DNA from: Bacteroidales bacterium
GTDB taxonomy: Bacteria > Bacteroidota > Bacteroidia > Bacteroidales > JAGOPY01
Reading direction: 5' to 3'
Assembly: GCA_017991835.1 (NCBI GenBank)
Contig: JAGOPY010000010.1
Span: 1-64,000, forward strand
DNA length: 64,000 nucleotides
The position numbers and the translations under genes are program-made. The notes under the pieces are model-generated. The model did not search any database and was not told the origin of the DNA. It saw nothing but the letters and a program-made list of their open reading frames with translations. Shown here one piece after another: positions 17,376 to 26,274 of the stretch; positions within the stretch are counted from its first letter, which is position 1; every line of letters begins with the position of its first letter.

Positions 17376-19484
17376 TCAAGGTAAAATGAAGATTCCCGCG
17401 TTAAAATCAGCAGGCACATGAATATTTACCATCGTACCTGCAGGTTTATTATCAAGATCAAATAGATCCACGATTTCCTGACGCAGCGGATTCTTATTGT
17501 TTTTGTTATAGGTATCGAAAAATTGTCCTAGGATCTTCATCCCTTTCCCGGTCGATTCAGACATGTTCTTTGACGCCATGTTCCGGCCGACGCCGTTGTC
17601 GGTAATGGTGATGACAATATTTCCCGGAAACCTGTCAACACTGATCTTCAGTATTCCACCTGATCTTTTCGGCATTAAACCGTGTTTCAGGGCATTTTCC
17701 GCATGGAGCTGGATGATCATTTTAGGGATTATTATATCCTTTTTAACCCCCTCATCAATCGAAATTTCATAAGTAAACAGGTTTGCAAAGCGCGATTTCT
17801 CCAGTTCAAGGTAGTTGGTTACGAATCCGATCTCCTCTTCGAGGGTATGGGTCAGCTTATCGGACGAGAGGAGCAGTGAACGGACCATCCCCGAGAAGTT
17901 CAGCAGAAGGCCGTAGGCCTCTTCCGGTTTTTTGCGGTATATTGATGACCCGATGGTGTTGATCGTATTCATGATGAAATGCGGCTCCATTTGCGCTTTG
18001 ATGCCTGCCAACTGCAAACGGGTGATTTTCTGTTCTGTTTCATATTTCTTTTTAAGCTGGAAAGAATAGAGCTTCCGGATTAGCAGGATAAAACCAAGGG
18101 CAGCCAGGTATATTCCCGCCCAGATAAGGAACCGGAACCGCCATACAGGATTAATGCCATAGTCGAACAGTTTCCACACCTGGTCGCCCTGCACAGAGAG
18201 CTGGGGAGGGTTGGGGCCGTTGAGCTTGACGGTGAAAATGGGAGATGATGACTGGATAGGGAAATCGATAGCGACGGGGTGAGTAAGGTTATTTCTAAAA
18301 ATGATATGTTTTTTTAAGTCAAGCGCCAAAAATATTAATTCCTCCTTAGTATCAAGGTCTAAATCAATTGAGATCGGGTTACCAAATAAGGACTTCCACC
18401 TGATGCGCTTAAGATTAAGATTTTGATCAATTTCATAAAATCCTTCTCCGTCCATTAGACCATATATTTTACCTCCTGATTTATTTTTCACGGTTGAAAA
18501 TAATCTAAGATTGATTAATTTATCACTAACCGGAATATCTTTTGTTTTTATAATCTTACCATGATTTTCGATTATATAAAATTTGCCTGGATGATCTATT
18601 TTAGAGGCATGTGTATATTTACAGAACAAAAAGGAGTCTTCTGATTTGCTTTTAATCGGCAATGACTGTAAATTACTCGTTGGCACCGGGAATACCAGTG
18701 GAGGAAAAAGAAAATTGAGGTCATGATCCAGCACCATCAGGTATGAGCAGGTATCAGTATAGGGATAAGGCTCTTTGTTAAAGTTGGAAGAAGCAAAAGT
18801 AGAAAGGATAATTTCTTTGAAATTATCTTTATCAAGGTTCTGAAGGGTTATATTTGTAATAAAAGCGCCGCTTTGGGGCGATTTCTTCAGGGAGTCATTC
18901 ATTATATCATAAATGTAAACATTACGCGGCTGACGTAAAAATCCGGTGTTAATACCAAAAACCAGATCATCCATATCATCTCCGTTCATATCGGTTACGC
19001 CGCCTTCCAGGATAAAATAATCTGGATTTTTAAGTGATTTTCCTACCCGGTCGATGAACCTGTCATGTCTTAATAATTCAGGATCATTTGAAAACTCAAG
19101 GATATGCAGGAAAATGCTGTCATTTTCAATAGTAAACAAATAGAGTTCATCAAGCAAATCATGATCAAAATCTCCAGTCATCAGACGAATTGATAAATGA
19201 CCGTAAACTCCTCTAAAGTTCCATTGCCCGTATGTTGTATTTTCCCGGTGTATTGAAACAGCTACGTTTCCGGGTTTGTTGTAAAAAGTCTGAATTCTTT
19301 CTGAAAATCCGTCATGGTCAAGGTCTTTAAAGATGCTCTGGTTTTTGTCAAACATAGAATGGGCTGAAATTTGTTCGGCTTTATACTTTGTCATTCCATG
19401 CGGAACAAAAAGGATAATGAGAAAAGCGAAAATCAGTGCCTGAAAGATTGGATTAAGGGCAATATGGATCAGGCGGCGGAGCAT
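17376..19484 (-). CDS. Histidine kinase with a periplasmic FG-GAP-like beta-propeller sensor
   Basis: 702 residues from the ATG at 19484; an upstream in-frame extension translates repeat sequence and lacks any conserved feature. Layout: membrane helix 13-28, a large periplasmic region 40-440, a second helix about 452-470, then the LytS-type kinase core with His502 in MEPHFIMNTINTIG, N box AENALKHG (Asn597) and ITDNGVGRN. The sensor region holds at least four calcium-loop-like repeats: DLDHDGFSE, GDFDHDLLDE, DMNGDDMDD and NLDKDNFKE, plus DLDLDTKEE. These are typical of FG-GAP/VCBS (integrin-alpha-like) propellers. It is divergent from a LytTR regulator gene, its likely partner. Confidence 0.88.
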   Translation of the reverse strand: MLRRLIHIALNPIFQALIFAFLIILFVPHGMTKYKAEQISAHSMFDKNQSIFKDLDHDGFSERIQTFYNKPGNVAVSIHRENTTYGQWNFRGVYGHLSIRLMTGDFDHDLLDELYLFTIENDSIFLHILEFSNDPELLRHDRFIDRVGKSLKNPDYFILEGGVTDMNGDDMDDLVFGINTGFLRQPRNVYIYDIMNDSLKKSPQSGAFITNITLQNLDKDNFKEIILSTFASSNFNKEPYPYTDTCSYLMVLDHDLNFLFPPLVFPVPTSNLQSLPIKSKSEDSFLFCKYTHASKIDHPGKFYIIENHGKIIKTKDIPVSDKLINLRLFSTVKNKSGGKIYGLMDGEGFYEIDQNLNLKRIRWKSLFGNPISIDLDLDTKEELIFLALDLKKHIIFRNNLTHPVAIDFPIQSSSPIFTVKLNGPNPPQLSVQGDQVWKLFDYGINPVWRFRFLIWAGIYLAALGFILLIRKLYSFQLKKKYETEQKITRLQLAGIKAQMEPHFIMNTINTIGSSIYRKKPEEAYGLLLNFSGMVRSLLLSSDKLTHTLEEEIGFVTNYLELEKSRFANLFTYEISIDEGVKKDIIIPKMIIQLHAENALKHGLMPKRSGGILKISVDRFPGNIVITITDNGVGRNMASKNMSESTGKGMKILGQFFDTYNKNNKNPLRQEIVDLFDLDNKPAGTMVNIHVPADFNAGIFILP

Positions 19485-19625
19485 GAAGCGAAGATAAGAA
19501 ATAAGATCAAAGTTCAAAGTGCAAAGATCAAAGTTGTCATCGGTCTTGAAGGAACTATTGCAAATTGTCTGTGAAATCTGTGAGAAAAAAACAAATATCT
19601 TTAAACCATCAAAAGTATCCATCCG
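19485..19625. promoter_or_regulatory. Divergent gap between kinase and regulator, with repeat remnants
   Basis: 141 bp hold both start regions. The 19-mer CAAAGTTCAAAGTGCAAAG at 19508-19526 is the exact reverse complement of part of the array at 23638-23695. Two CTGTG motifs at 19569 and 19578 resemble half of the 44.4 kb array. I cannot point to a convincing promoter; promoter function is inferred only from the divergent layout. Confidence 0.4.
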
Positions 19626-20345
19626 GTGCGATCTATCAAAACTATCATTATCGACGATGAAATAAGCGCCATCAGGCTGCTGGAAGAAATGGCCGGCAGG
19701 CTGGAATGTGTGACGGTATGCGGGTATGCTGAGGATGTGGAGGAGGGGATTAACCTGGTCTTGCACCATCGGCCCGATATCGTGTTCCTCGACATCCGGT
19801 TAAAGGATGAGAATGGATTTGACCTGATCCAGCGGTTAAAAGCCTACGATGTGGATCCGTTCATCGTGATGGTGACCGGCTACGGCCAGTTCGGGATACA
19901 GGCGCTCAAAGCAGGAGCTTTTGATTACCTGCTAAAGCCGGTCGATCCGTCTGAATTGCTCAAGGTCATTTCGCGGTTCAGGGAAAAGCAGGCACGTAAT
20001 TTTCAGCCGGATGATTTAAAAAGGATAAGGTTCAACACCCTGGGAGGATTTATCCTGATAAATCCTGAAGAAATCCTGTATTGTAAAGCAGAAGCCAATT
20101 ACACCGACATTTTCCTGGCTGATCAGCGGAAGCATACTATTTCCCTGAACATCGGCAGCATTGAAAGAATCCTGGCAAATCCGAGATTTTTCCGCATAAG
20201 TCGATCTAACCTTATTAATCTTAACTATTTGACCGGTATCGACCGGCGAAAGCGGCTATGCACCCTGACAGCCGACCACATTACATATTCCCTTACTATC
20301 TCTCACGACCGGATGACAGAGTTGGAGGAAGCGGTCGTACAGTAG
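19626..20345 (+). CDS. LytTR-family response regulator
   Basis: 239 residues from a GTG start, chosen because it places the receiver domain (SIKTIIIDDEISAIRLLE) at the N-terminus with no alternative ATG. Phospho-Asp is in IVFLDIRLKD, the Thr in MVTGYGQ and the Lys in YLLKPVD. The LytTR domain covers about 135-235 (EILYCKAEANYTDIFL... FFRISRSNLINLNYL). It is divergent from the beta-propeller kinase and is its obvious partner. Confidence 0.92.
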   Translation: MRSIKTIIIDDEISAIRLLEEMAGRLECVTVCGYAEDVEEGINLVLHHRPDIVFLDIRLKDENGFDLIQRLKAYDVDPFIVMVTGYGQFGIQALKAGAFDYLLKPVDPSELLKVISRFREKQARNFQPDDLKRIRFNTLGGFILINPEEILYCKAEANYTDIFLADQRKHTISLNIGSIERILANPRFFRISRSNLINLNYLTGIDRRKRLCTLTADHITYSLTISHDRMTELEEAVVQ

Positions 20346-20504
20346 ATCCCAAAGTTCGTTTTATATTCAGGCATATTCCTACATTCAAGGCTTTTAGCTA
20401 TTGTTTATTTGCTATTTAGAAGATATTTTTAGCAATTGAAAACTGTTATTTTTCAACAATTATTATAGTCAACTTGGAGATTTTTAACTTAAAAACCAAT
20501 ACCA

Positions 20505-22037
20505 ATGAAAAGAAAAATTGCTTTGTTTATATTGGCAATAGCTTGCTGGTATAATGTTGTTTTGTCGCAAAATGTATTTCAAGATGATTTCTCTGGGACA
20601 TTATCTCATTGGACAGATATGTATGGAGAAAACTGGAATGTAGTAAATAATGAACTGCATGGTCATTATTCCTTGGTCATGGGTGGTATTTACAATGAAC
20701 AAGCCGATTTAATATTAAAAGATCAATATCAGGTTAATGGTAATTGGCAAGCTTCAATAGATTTTATTAGAACTGTCGACGATGAATTTCCAGATTATTA
20801 TGCTGCGCAAGCAATATTCTCTCTTTGGCAAGATTTCGACCATAAAATACAAATAAGTGTAGGTGACGGGGGAGATAATTGGGGAGAAATGCAGGATTCA
20901 ATTTCATTTGGTGTTCAGGTATGGGATGGCTATTGGTCTTGGGCTGAAACATCGACCAATAAGGTTAAATTCAATTGGGACCCAGATACATGGCATACAG
21001 CCAGCCTTGAAAAGAGAGGAAATATTTATTCATTGTTTGTTGATGATGCCTGTATAGGTCATTATATAGACAATTATTTATATGGTCAGGGTAAAATCGG
21101 CTTGCATACATATGGGACACGAAGATTAGATAATTTTATACTTTCACCAATTTACTGTACTTCAGAATTCTCTGACAATTTTTCAGAAAATCTTTCTAAC
21201 TGGACAGATATATATGGTGATAACTGGAGTATTCAAAATAGTGAACTACATGGTTATTATTCTTTGGGAGCTGGCGGTATTTATGATGAACAAGCGGATT
21301 TAATACTAAATGATCAATACCAGATAATTGGTAATTGGCAAGCTTCAATTGATTTTACAAGAACAGCAGACGATCAATTTCCTGATTATTATGCTGCACA
21401 AGCAATGTTTTCTCTTTGGCAAGATTTTGACCATAAAATACAAATAAGTGTCGGCGACGGAGGAGATTATTGGGGAGATATGCAGGATTCAATTTCATTT
21501 GGTGTTCAAGTATGGGATGGCTATTGGTCTTGGGCTGAAACATCGACCAATAAAGTTAAATTCAATTGGGACCCAGATACATGGCATACAGCCAGCCTTG
21601 AAAAGAGAGGAAATATATATTCATTGTTTGTTGATGATGCCTGTATAGGTCATTATATCGACAATTTTTTAAATGGCCTAGGTAAGGTCGGTCTGCACAC
21701 CTATGGAACACGAAGGCTTGATAATTTTATATTGGAGACGTGTACTAACTTAAATACAGGAGTTTCAGATAATGAACAAGCTTCTAATGATTTTGAGATT
21801 CTTATTCAGCCGAATCCATGCTCCTCAAATTTATTATATGTGTATCACAATGAGAATATGGCTAAAGAGAGGTATAATATTTATATTTTAAATATCTTCG
21901 GTGTGCTTATTAAGACAATTTCTTGCAATAATCAAGATGTGATTTCAATAGATGTTTCGGATTTCAGCAGTGGGATTTATTTTTTAAATTATCAATCAGA
22001 TGATTATCATATTGCAAAGGCTTTCATCATTAACTAA
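20505..22037 (+). CDS. Secreted T9SS protein with two near-identical tandem domains
   Basis: 510 residues: signal peptide (1-22), two copies of a domain of about 195 residues (about 24-215 and 218-415) and a T9SS sorting domain (about 430-510, ILIQPNPCSSN... DVSDFSSGIYFLNY). Each copy has WTDMYGENW/WTDIYGDNW near its start and LFVDDACIGHYIDN near its end, and resembles a concanavalin/LamG-like beta-sandwich; no catalytic residue is evident. The copies match almost base for base over long stretches, so the duplication is recent. The gene is clearly more AT-rich than its neighbours, which fits later acquisition. Confidence 0.8.
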   Translation: MKRKIALFILAIACWYNVVLSQNVFQDDFSGTLSHWTDMYGENWNVVNNELHGHYSLVMGGIYNEQADLILKDQYQVNGNWQASIDFIRTVDDEFPDYYAAQAIFSLWQDFDHKIQISVGDGGDNWGEMQDSISFGVQVWDGYWSWAETSTNKVKFNWDPDTWHTASLEKRGNIYSLFVDDACIGHYIDNYLYGQGKIGLHTYGTRRLDNFILSPIYCTSEFSDNFSENLSNWTDIYGDNWSIQNSELHGYYSLGAGGIYDEQADLILNDQYQIIGNWQASIDFTRTADDQFPDYYAAQAMFSLWQDFDHKIQISVGDGGDYWGDMQDSISFGVQVWDGYWSWAETSTNKVKFNWDPDTWHTASLEKRGNIYSLFVDDACIGHYIDNFLNGLGKVGLHTYGTRRLDNFILETCTNLNTGVSDNEQASNDFEILIQPNPCSSNLLYVYHNENMAKERYNIYILNIFGVLIKTISCNNQDVISIDVSDFSSGIYFLNYQSDDYHIAKAFIIN

Positions 22038-22070
22038 TGATTGGTTGAAATTGTCATAATTATATCATAG

Positions 22071-22098
22071 AACGCCCATATGCCGTGGGCGTTTTTTT
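22071..22098 (+). terminator. Intrinsic terminator
   Basis: AACGCCCA at 22071-22078 pairs with TGGGCGTT at 22086-22093 around a 7-base loop and is followed by a T run. It lies 33 bp after the stop of the duplicated-domain protein. Confidence 0.9.
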
Positions 22099-22206
22099 AT
22101 CCCCTCCGGGGAATGAATCTCGCCCCGCAAACCCTTTCTCTACCATACTATAACCGCTACGCGGTAAAATCACCAAATTCGCCAAATTCTTGAATCGTTA
22201 AATCGT

Positions 22207-22245
22207 AAATCTCCAAATCTCCAAATCTCCAAATCTCCCAATTCC
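22207..22245. repeat. Octamer tandem array (AAATCTCC x 4)
   Basis: Four copies of AAATCTCC followed by degenerate AATTCCTCAAATC reach the base before the stop codon of the convergent gene that ends at 22246. Weaker related units (CACCAAATTCGCC, AAATCGTT) precede it from about 22170. Confidence 0.85.
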
Positions 22246-23535
22246 TCAAATCATCACCTCGCCCAGCCGGTGCCGCCATTTTACAAACCCATCAATCATA
22301 GCCGAGCCGGCATCGTCGTGGTGGATGACATGGAACACCAGGTCCTGGTCGATGTGGGAGGCGCGCCAGGCCTGCTTGTAGTTGTCGCGCCCGCTGTTGC
22401 GCACCTGGTTGATGGCGTCTTCCACCCGCCGGTACTGCCTTGCCAGCGCGCCGTCGCCTTTGTCGAGGCTCCAGATATAAGTGGCGTGGGAATTCAGCAA
22501 CTCCCAGATGAAATGGTTCATTTTCTCCCCTTCGACGGTGAATAAAAACCCGAAATAGGGATTCAGCGTGAACTTCAGCCTCGAGCCGGCCGCCTGCTTC
22601 ACGCCCGCGAGGAATTCGAGCTGTTTGCGGTTCCGCACCTTGTACTTCTCCAGGATCTGCCGGAGCATCTCCTCTTCCGTCTGGCTGAAAACATTGCCGG
22701 CCTCGCCGGGGCCAAACTCACCGAAAACTTCATCAGCCGTAAATAGACTTTTGTCGACATTGACCTTGAAGGGAGGTTTGAAAAGAGCAGCCGTCCGGAT
22801 ATTCTTGATGCTGTCGATCAGGTTTTCGTCGATCTTTTTGATCAGGATCGAGGAGGCGCTGGTTTCGACCGGTTTCCCGTGCTCCAGGAATATAGTGGCT
22901 TTGACGTCGAATTTCCGGGTCCCGAGCGCTTTCACGAAGTAGCTTTTGATGAACTCAAACTCAGGAAGGAGAAAATCATTATCAACCTTAAACCGCAGCA
23001 TTTGCTTTAGTTCCGGGATGTTCCTGTCGAAAGCCACATAGCCTAGCTTGAATTCGGCATCCTTGAACCAGGCATCGAAAGTCACTTCCAGCTTCTCTTT
23101 TTCCTGGTACGACCGGAACATGATATTTTTCTTCCGGACTTTCTCCGGGATGGGTTCCGGCTTGTCGGAAAGCTCCCGGAAAGCCTCTTCCATCGCCTGG
23201 TCCAGGTGGTTCATTCCGCTCGAATAGTAGCGTAATGCCGTCTTCAGGCTGTCTGTATCGCTGAGGTTCAGGAACCGGATTGATTTAACCAGCGATTTTG
23301 GATTTTGAGCGTTAAAAGAGGAAAAGTCCCTGAGAAAATAATCATGGATCTTCACTTCGAGCAGGCCGGTATCCTTTTCAAAAGAGACTTGCTCCAATAG
23401 CCAATAGATGTCATTTACCCGGCTGAATTTTATTTCATCGACCGGCAGGTTTGAACACTCAACCGCGATCGAGATGGTTTCATTGAACCATATCTTTTTC
23501 TGGCAGATCTTAATGATGACGCTTTTACTGCTCAT
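22246..23535 (-). CDS. Conserved-looking protein of unknown function
   Basis: 429 residues with no signal peptide and no membrane helix, so probably cytoplasmic. I recognise no family. The N-terminal 90 residues look like a beta-rich domain (VIIKICQKKIWFNETISIAVECS), the middle is acidic and helical (LDQAMEEAFRELSDKPEPIPEKVRKK) and the C-terminal part has a pattern YIWSLDKGDGALARQYRRVEDAI with FHVIHHDDAGSAM. Base composition is like the core genes. It is convergent with the T9SS gene before it and divergent from the methyltransferase gene. Confidence 0.7.
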   Translation of the reverse strand: MSSKSVIIKICQKKIWFNETISIAVECSNLPVDEIKFSRVNDIYWLLEQVSFEKDTGLLEVKIHDYFLRDFSSFNAQNPKSLVKSIRFLNLSDTDSLKTALRYYSSGMNHLDQAMEEAFRELSDKPEPIPEKVRKKNIMFRSYQEKEKLEVTFDAWFKDAEFKLGYVAFDRNIPELKQMLRFKVDNDFLLPEFEFIKSYFVKALGTRKFDVKATIFLEHGKPVETSASSILIKKIDENLIDSIKNIRTAALFKPPFKVNVDKSLFTADEVFGEFGPGEAGNVFSQTEEEMLRQILEKYKVRNRKQLEFLAGVKQAAGSRLKFTLNPYFGFLFTVEGEKMNHFIWELLNSHATYIWSLDKGDGALARQYRRVEDAINQVRNSGRDNYKQAWRASHIDQDLVFHVIHHDDAGSAMIDGFVKWRHRLGEVMI

Positions 23536-23637
23536 ACCCGATCACAGGAGATAATAACCCTTCTTAAATCCAGACCGAAATTAGAAAATTAATTCCGAAT
23601 TCTTCAAATCAACCCATCCGCCCACTAACTTTGCACT

Positions 23638-23695
23638 CTGAACTTTGAGTTTTGCACTTTGAACTTTGCACTTTGAACTTTGCACTTTGAACTTA
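23638..23695. repeat. Heptamer tandem array (ACTTTGA/ACTTTGC)
   Basis: About eight copies of ACTTTGA or ACTTTGC. The array overlaps the apparent start of the methyltransferase gene and is related, in the opposite orientation, to the sequence at 19508-19526. Confidence 0.88.
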
Positions 23696-24466
23696 TTTTA
23701 TCTCATCAGCGCTGCTCTCATCGTCCTCGTGCTCATCCTGCTGGTACGGTATGCCTGGGGCATATTCTTCGATAAAAGTTACCGTCCGGTGGAGTGGGAA
23801 CATGCCGTTAAGAGTGGATCGATCCGCAAGGAACTCGAAAGTCTGGAGCGTAATTACCCCGATAAGGTTCGATTCTTCAACTGGTGGTTCCAGGTGGAAC
23901 GGCTGAAAAGGGATGGCGTCCCTGGCGATTTCGCGGAGCTGGGCGTATACAAAGGGGAAAGTGCAAAAATTTTACACCTGATGGACCCGTCACGGACTTT
24001 TCATCTCCACGATACTTTTGAAGGCTTTAAAGAAGAAGATTTAGTGGACGAAACGGGCGAGGCCGCAACCTATACTACCCGTAATTTCGCCGACACCAGC
24101 CTGGAAGCGGTGAAGCGTTACCTGGGGGAGGAAGGGAAGTTTGTGTATCATGCGGGGAGGTTTGATTTTTCAGCCCCCACCCCGTCCCTTCCGCCAGCTG
24201 GCAGAGAGGGAGAAAAGGAGGGGGCTTACGCCCTCGTCAACCTCGACGCCGACCTGTACAACCCGACCAAAGCCGGACTGGAGTATTTTTATCCCCGGTT
24301 GTCGCCCGGCGGTGTCATTTTTATCCACGACTATACACACAAATGGCCCGGGATTAAGCGGGCCACAGATGAATTTATCAGCAAAATTCCGGAGACGCTT
24401 GTCCATGTCCCGGATATGGATGGAACGGTTATGATCGTGAAGATCAGTTCGTCGGCTTTGCAATAA
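23666..24466 (+). CDS. TylF/MycF-like methyltransferase, membrane-anchored
   Basis: About 266 residues. The only start-like codon before the conserved part is a TTG at 23666 inside a tandem repeat, so the true N-terminus is uncertain. One membrane helix (about 10-30) is followed by a TylF-type SAM domain: DFAELGVYKGESAKIL (SAM-binding loop), FHLHDTFEGF, LVNLDADLY and PGGVIFIHDYTHKWPG. The family methylates sugar or polyketide hydroxyls. Between GRFDF and YALVNLD the protein carries APTPSLPPAGREGEKEG, encoded by a palindrome-centred GC-rich repeat (24173-24224, GCCAGCTGGC at its centre) that looks inserted in frame. Its end overlaps the convergent DUF1573 gene by 23 bp. Confidence 0.75.
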   Translation: MHFELCTLNLFYLISAALIVLVLILLVRYAWGIFFDKSYRPVEWEHAVKSGSIRKELESLERNYPDKVRFFNWWFQVERLKRDGVPGDFAELGVYKGESAKILHLMDPSRTFHLHDTFEGFKEEDLVDETGEAATYTTRNFADTSLEAVKRYLGEEGKFVYHAGRFDFSAPTPSLPPAGREGEKEGAYALVNLDADLYNPTKAGLEYFYPRLSPGGVIFIHDYTHKWPGIKRATDEFISKIPETLVHVPDMDGTVMIVKISSSALQ

Positions 24467-24851
24467 CCTCGCCTTTGATGGTGAGGAGTTCACCGGAAGC
24501 GATCCCTTCAAAAGTAACGGTCACCGTTTTGGTAAAGGAGCCGGCCCTGGCTGAGTTGTAGGTAGCTTTCACAATCCCCGATTCACCCGGTTTAATGGGT
24601 TCTTTGGTGTATTCAGCCACGGTACAGCCACACGAGCTTTTAGCCGCGGTCATGAGCAAGGGTGCCGTTCCGTTGTTTTTTACCGTAAAAGTTACCGTAG
24701 CCGGATCGTTCACGACAATCTTCCCGAAATCATGGGTCGTCTCATTCCATGAATAGGTTTTGGCAGGCTGCTGCTGCACTGCCTGGGTTTGTGCTGAAAT
24801 GATCTGCACACCCACTAATACCAGAATAAATAATGCTGCAATTTTTTTCAT
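24444..24851 (-). CDS. DUF1573 protein, exported
   Basis: 135 residues from the ATG at 24851, chosen because it starts a standard signal peptide (MKKIAALFILVLVGVQIISA); the frame extends upstream without meaning. The mature part is one ASH/MSP-like immunoglobulin fold: HDFGKIVVNDPATVTFTVKNNG, then the hallmark SSCGCTVAEYTKEPIKPGESG. Such small proteins are very common in Bacteroidota and their role is unknown; a periplasmic structural or binding function is usual to assume. Confidence 0.92.
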   Translation of the reverse strand: MKKIAALFILVLVGVQIISAQTQAVQQQPAKTYSWNETTHDFGKIVVNDPATVTFTVKNNGTAPLLMTAAKSSCGCTVAEYTKEPIKPGESGIVKATYNSARAGSFTKTVTVTFEGIASGELLTIKGEVIAKPTN

Positions 24852-25004
24852 TTGATTATATTTAAATTTATTTGAAGAATCTTCGGCCAAAATTAGGGGA
24901 ACATACCGGAAGGTTTGGTTAACAAAGTCATAATTATTCTTAATGAATAGTAAATGAATTGTTAATAGAAATACCATCAGCCTCAATTTTAGTAATTTCG
25001 CTTT

Positions 25005-26273
25005 ATGACAAACCGTTCGGTACAATGGGTTATCGGCCTGGGGATCCTGGCCATTTTAGCCATCCTGGCCGGGCAGGCCTATTTTTTTTACCAGGATTTT
25101 AATCTGCGTGAACGACAAACAGTCCAATCCTTCCGGATTTCATTGCAATCGGTGGCGGAAAGCATAAGCCAGTTCAATAAAAGCACTTTGCCTGACAATA
25201 TAATCCATCAGTACAGCCCCGATTATTTTATTGTCGATATCAACAACAGGATCGATCCCTGGATCCTGGAGCATTATTTACGAACGGAATTGTCGCGCCG
25301 TCACCTGAATGTCGATTTCGAGTATGCCATATACGATTGCGATGACGACCGGATGGTTTATGGAGATTATGTCTCTCTTGATCAGAAAGAAGAGGTGCAG
25401 AACAAGCTGGAATACTGGCCAAAGTATGAAGAGGGATTGTATTATTTTGGGGTTCATTTCCCCGGGATGAGGAATTACCTGCTGGGAGAAATGGGGTTGT
25501 GGTATTTTTTCAATGCTATCCTGGTTATTGTAATCTTCTTTTTTGGATATAGTATGATGATCATCCTTCGTCAGAAAAAACTTTCAGAAGTTCAGCGGGA
25601 TTTTATCAACAACATGAGCCACGAATTCCGTACCCCCCTCACTTCCATCGGCCTCGCCTCGGATGTCATCCTGGAAGAGGGGCAAGAGGGCGATAAAGCC
25701 CGGTTCAGTAAGTATTCGGCGATCTTAAAAGACCAGATCATTCAGCTTCAGAAAAAGGTCGATAAAATCCTGGTCCATGCCGAAACGGAAAACAAATTTT
25801 TCCGGCTGAACACCCAGAAGTTATACCCGGAGGAGGTGGTTACCGAAGTGCTTGAAGAACTGAAGCCATCGGTTGAGCATTCGAACGGTGTCGTGAGATT
25901 CACCGTTCAATCGGGAAATCAACTGATCAATGCCGACCGTTACCACCTTTCAGGAGTTCTTATCAATCTGATTGATAATGCGTTAAAATATACCACCAAA
26001 CCGCCCGAAGTCGAGATCTCATTAGCGGGCAATACGAAAGAGATATTCCTGAAATTGTCGGATAACGGGACAGGAATCGATAAAAAGTACCTCAGGAAAG
26101 TTTTTATGCCCTTTTTCCGCGTCCCCAGCGGGAACATTCACAATGTCAAGGGGACCGGCCTGGGGCTGAGTTATGTGAAACAGGTGTGCGATCTGCATGG
26201 CTGGAAAGTGAAAATTGAGAGTACGCCGGGGCAGGGAACCACGGTGACGATTTCCATACCCAAAACAGATTAG
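25005..26273 (+). CDS. Membrane histidine kinase (RprX/PhoR-like)
   Basis: 422 residues: membrane helices at about 9-29 and 165-187 enclosing a periplasmic sensor of about 135 residues, then HisKA with the acceptor motif NNMSHEFRTPLTSIGL (His at about 206) and HATPase with LINLIDNALKYT, LSDNGTGIDKKYL and GTGLGLSYV. The architecture and the arrangement with an OmpR-type regulator match RprX/RprY of Bacteroides. The inducing signal is not known. The downstream regulator begins one base after the stop. Confidence 0.92.
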   Translation: MTNRSVQWVIGLGILAILAILAGQAYFFYQDFNLRERQTVQSFRISLQSVAESISQFNKSTLPDNIIHQYSPDYFIVDINNRIDPWILEHYLRTELSRRHLNVDFEYAIYDCDDDRMVYGDYVSLDQKEEVQNKLEYWPKYEEGLYYFGVHFPGMRNYLLGEMGLWYFFNAILVIVIFFFGYSMMIILRQKKLSEVQRDFINNMSHEFRTPLTSIGLASDVILEEGQEGDKARFSKYSAILKDQIIQLQKKVDKILVHAETENKFFRLNTQKLYPEEVVTEVLEELKPSVEHSNGVVRFTVQSGNQLINADRYHLSGVLINLIDNALKYTTKPPEVEISLAGNTKEIFLKLSDNGTGIDKKYLRKVFMPFFRVPSGNIHNVKGTGLGLSYVKQVCDLHGWKVKIESTPGQGTTVTISIPKTD

Positions 26274-26274
26274 A

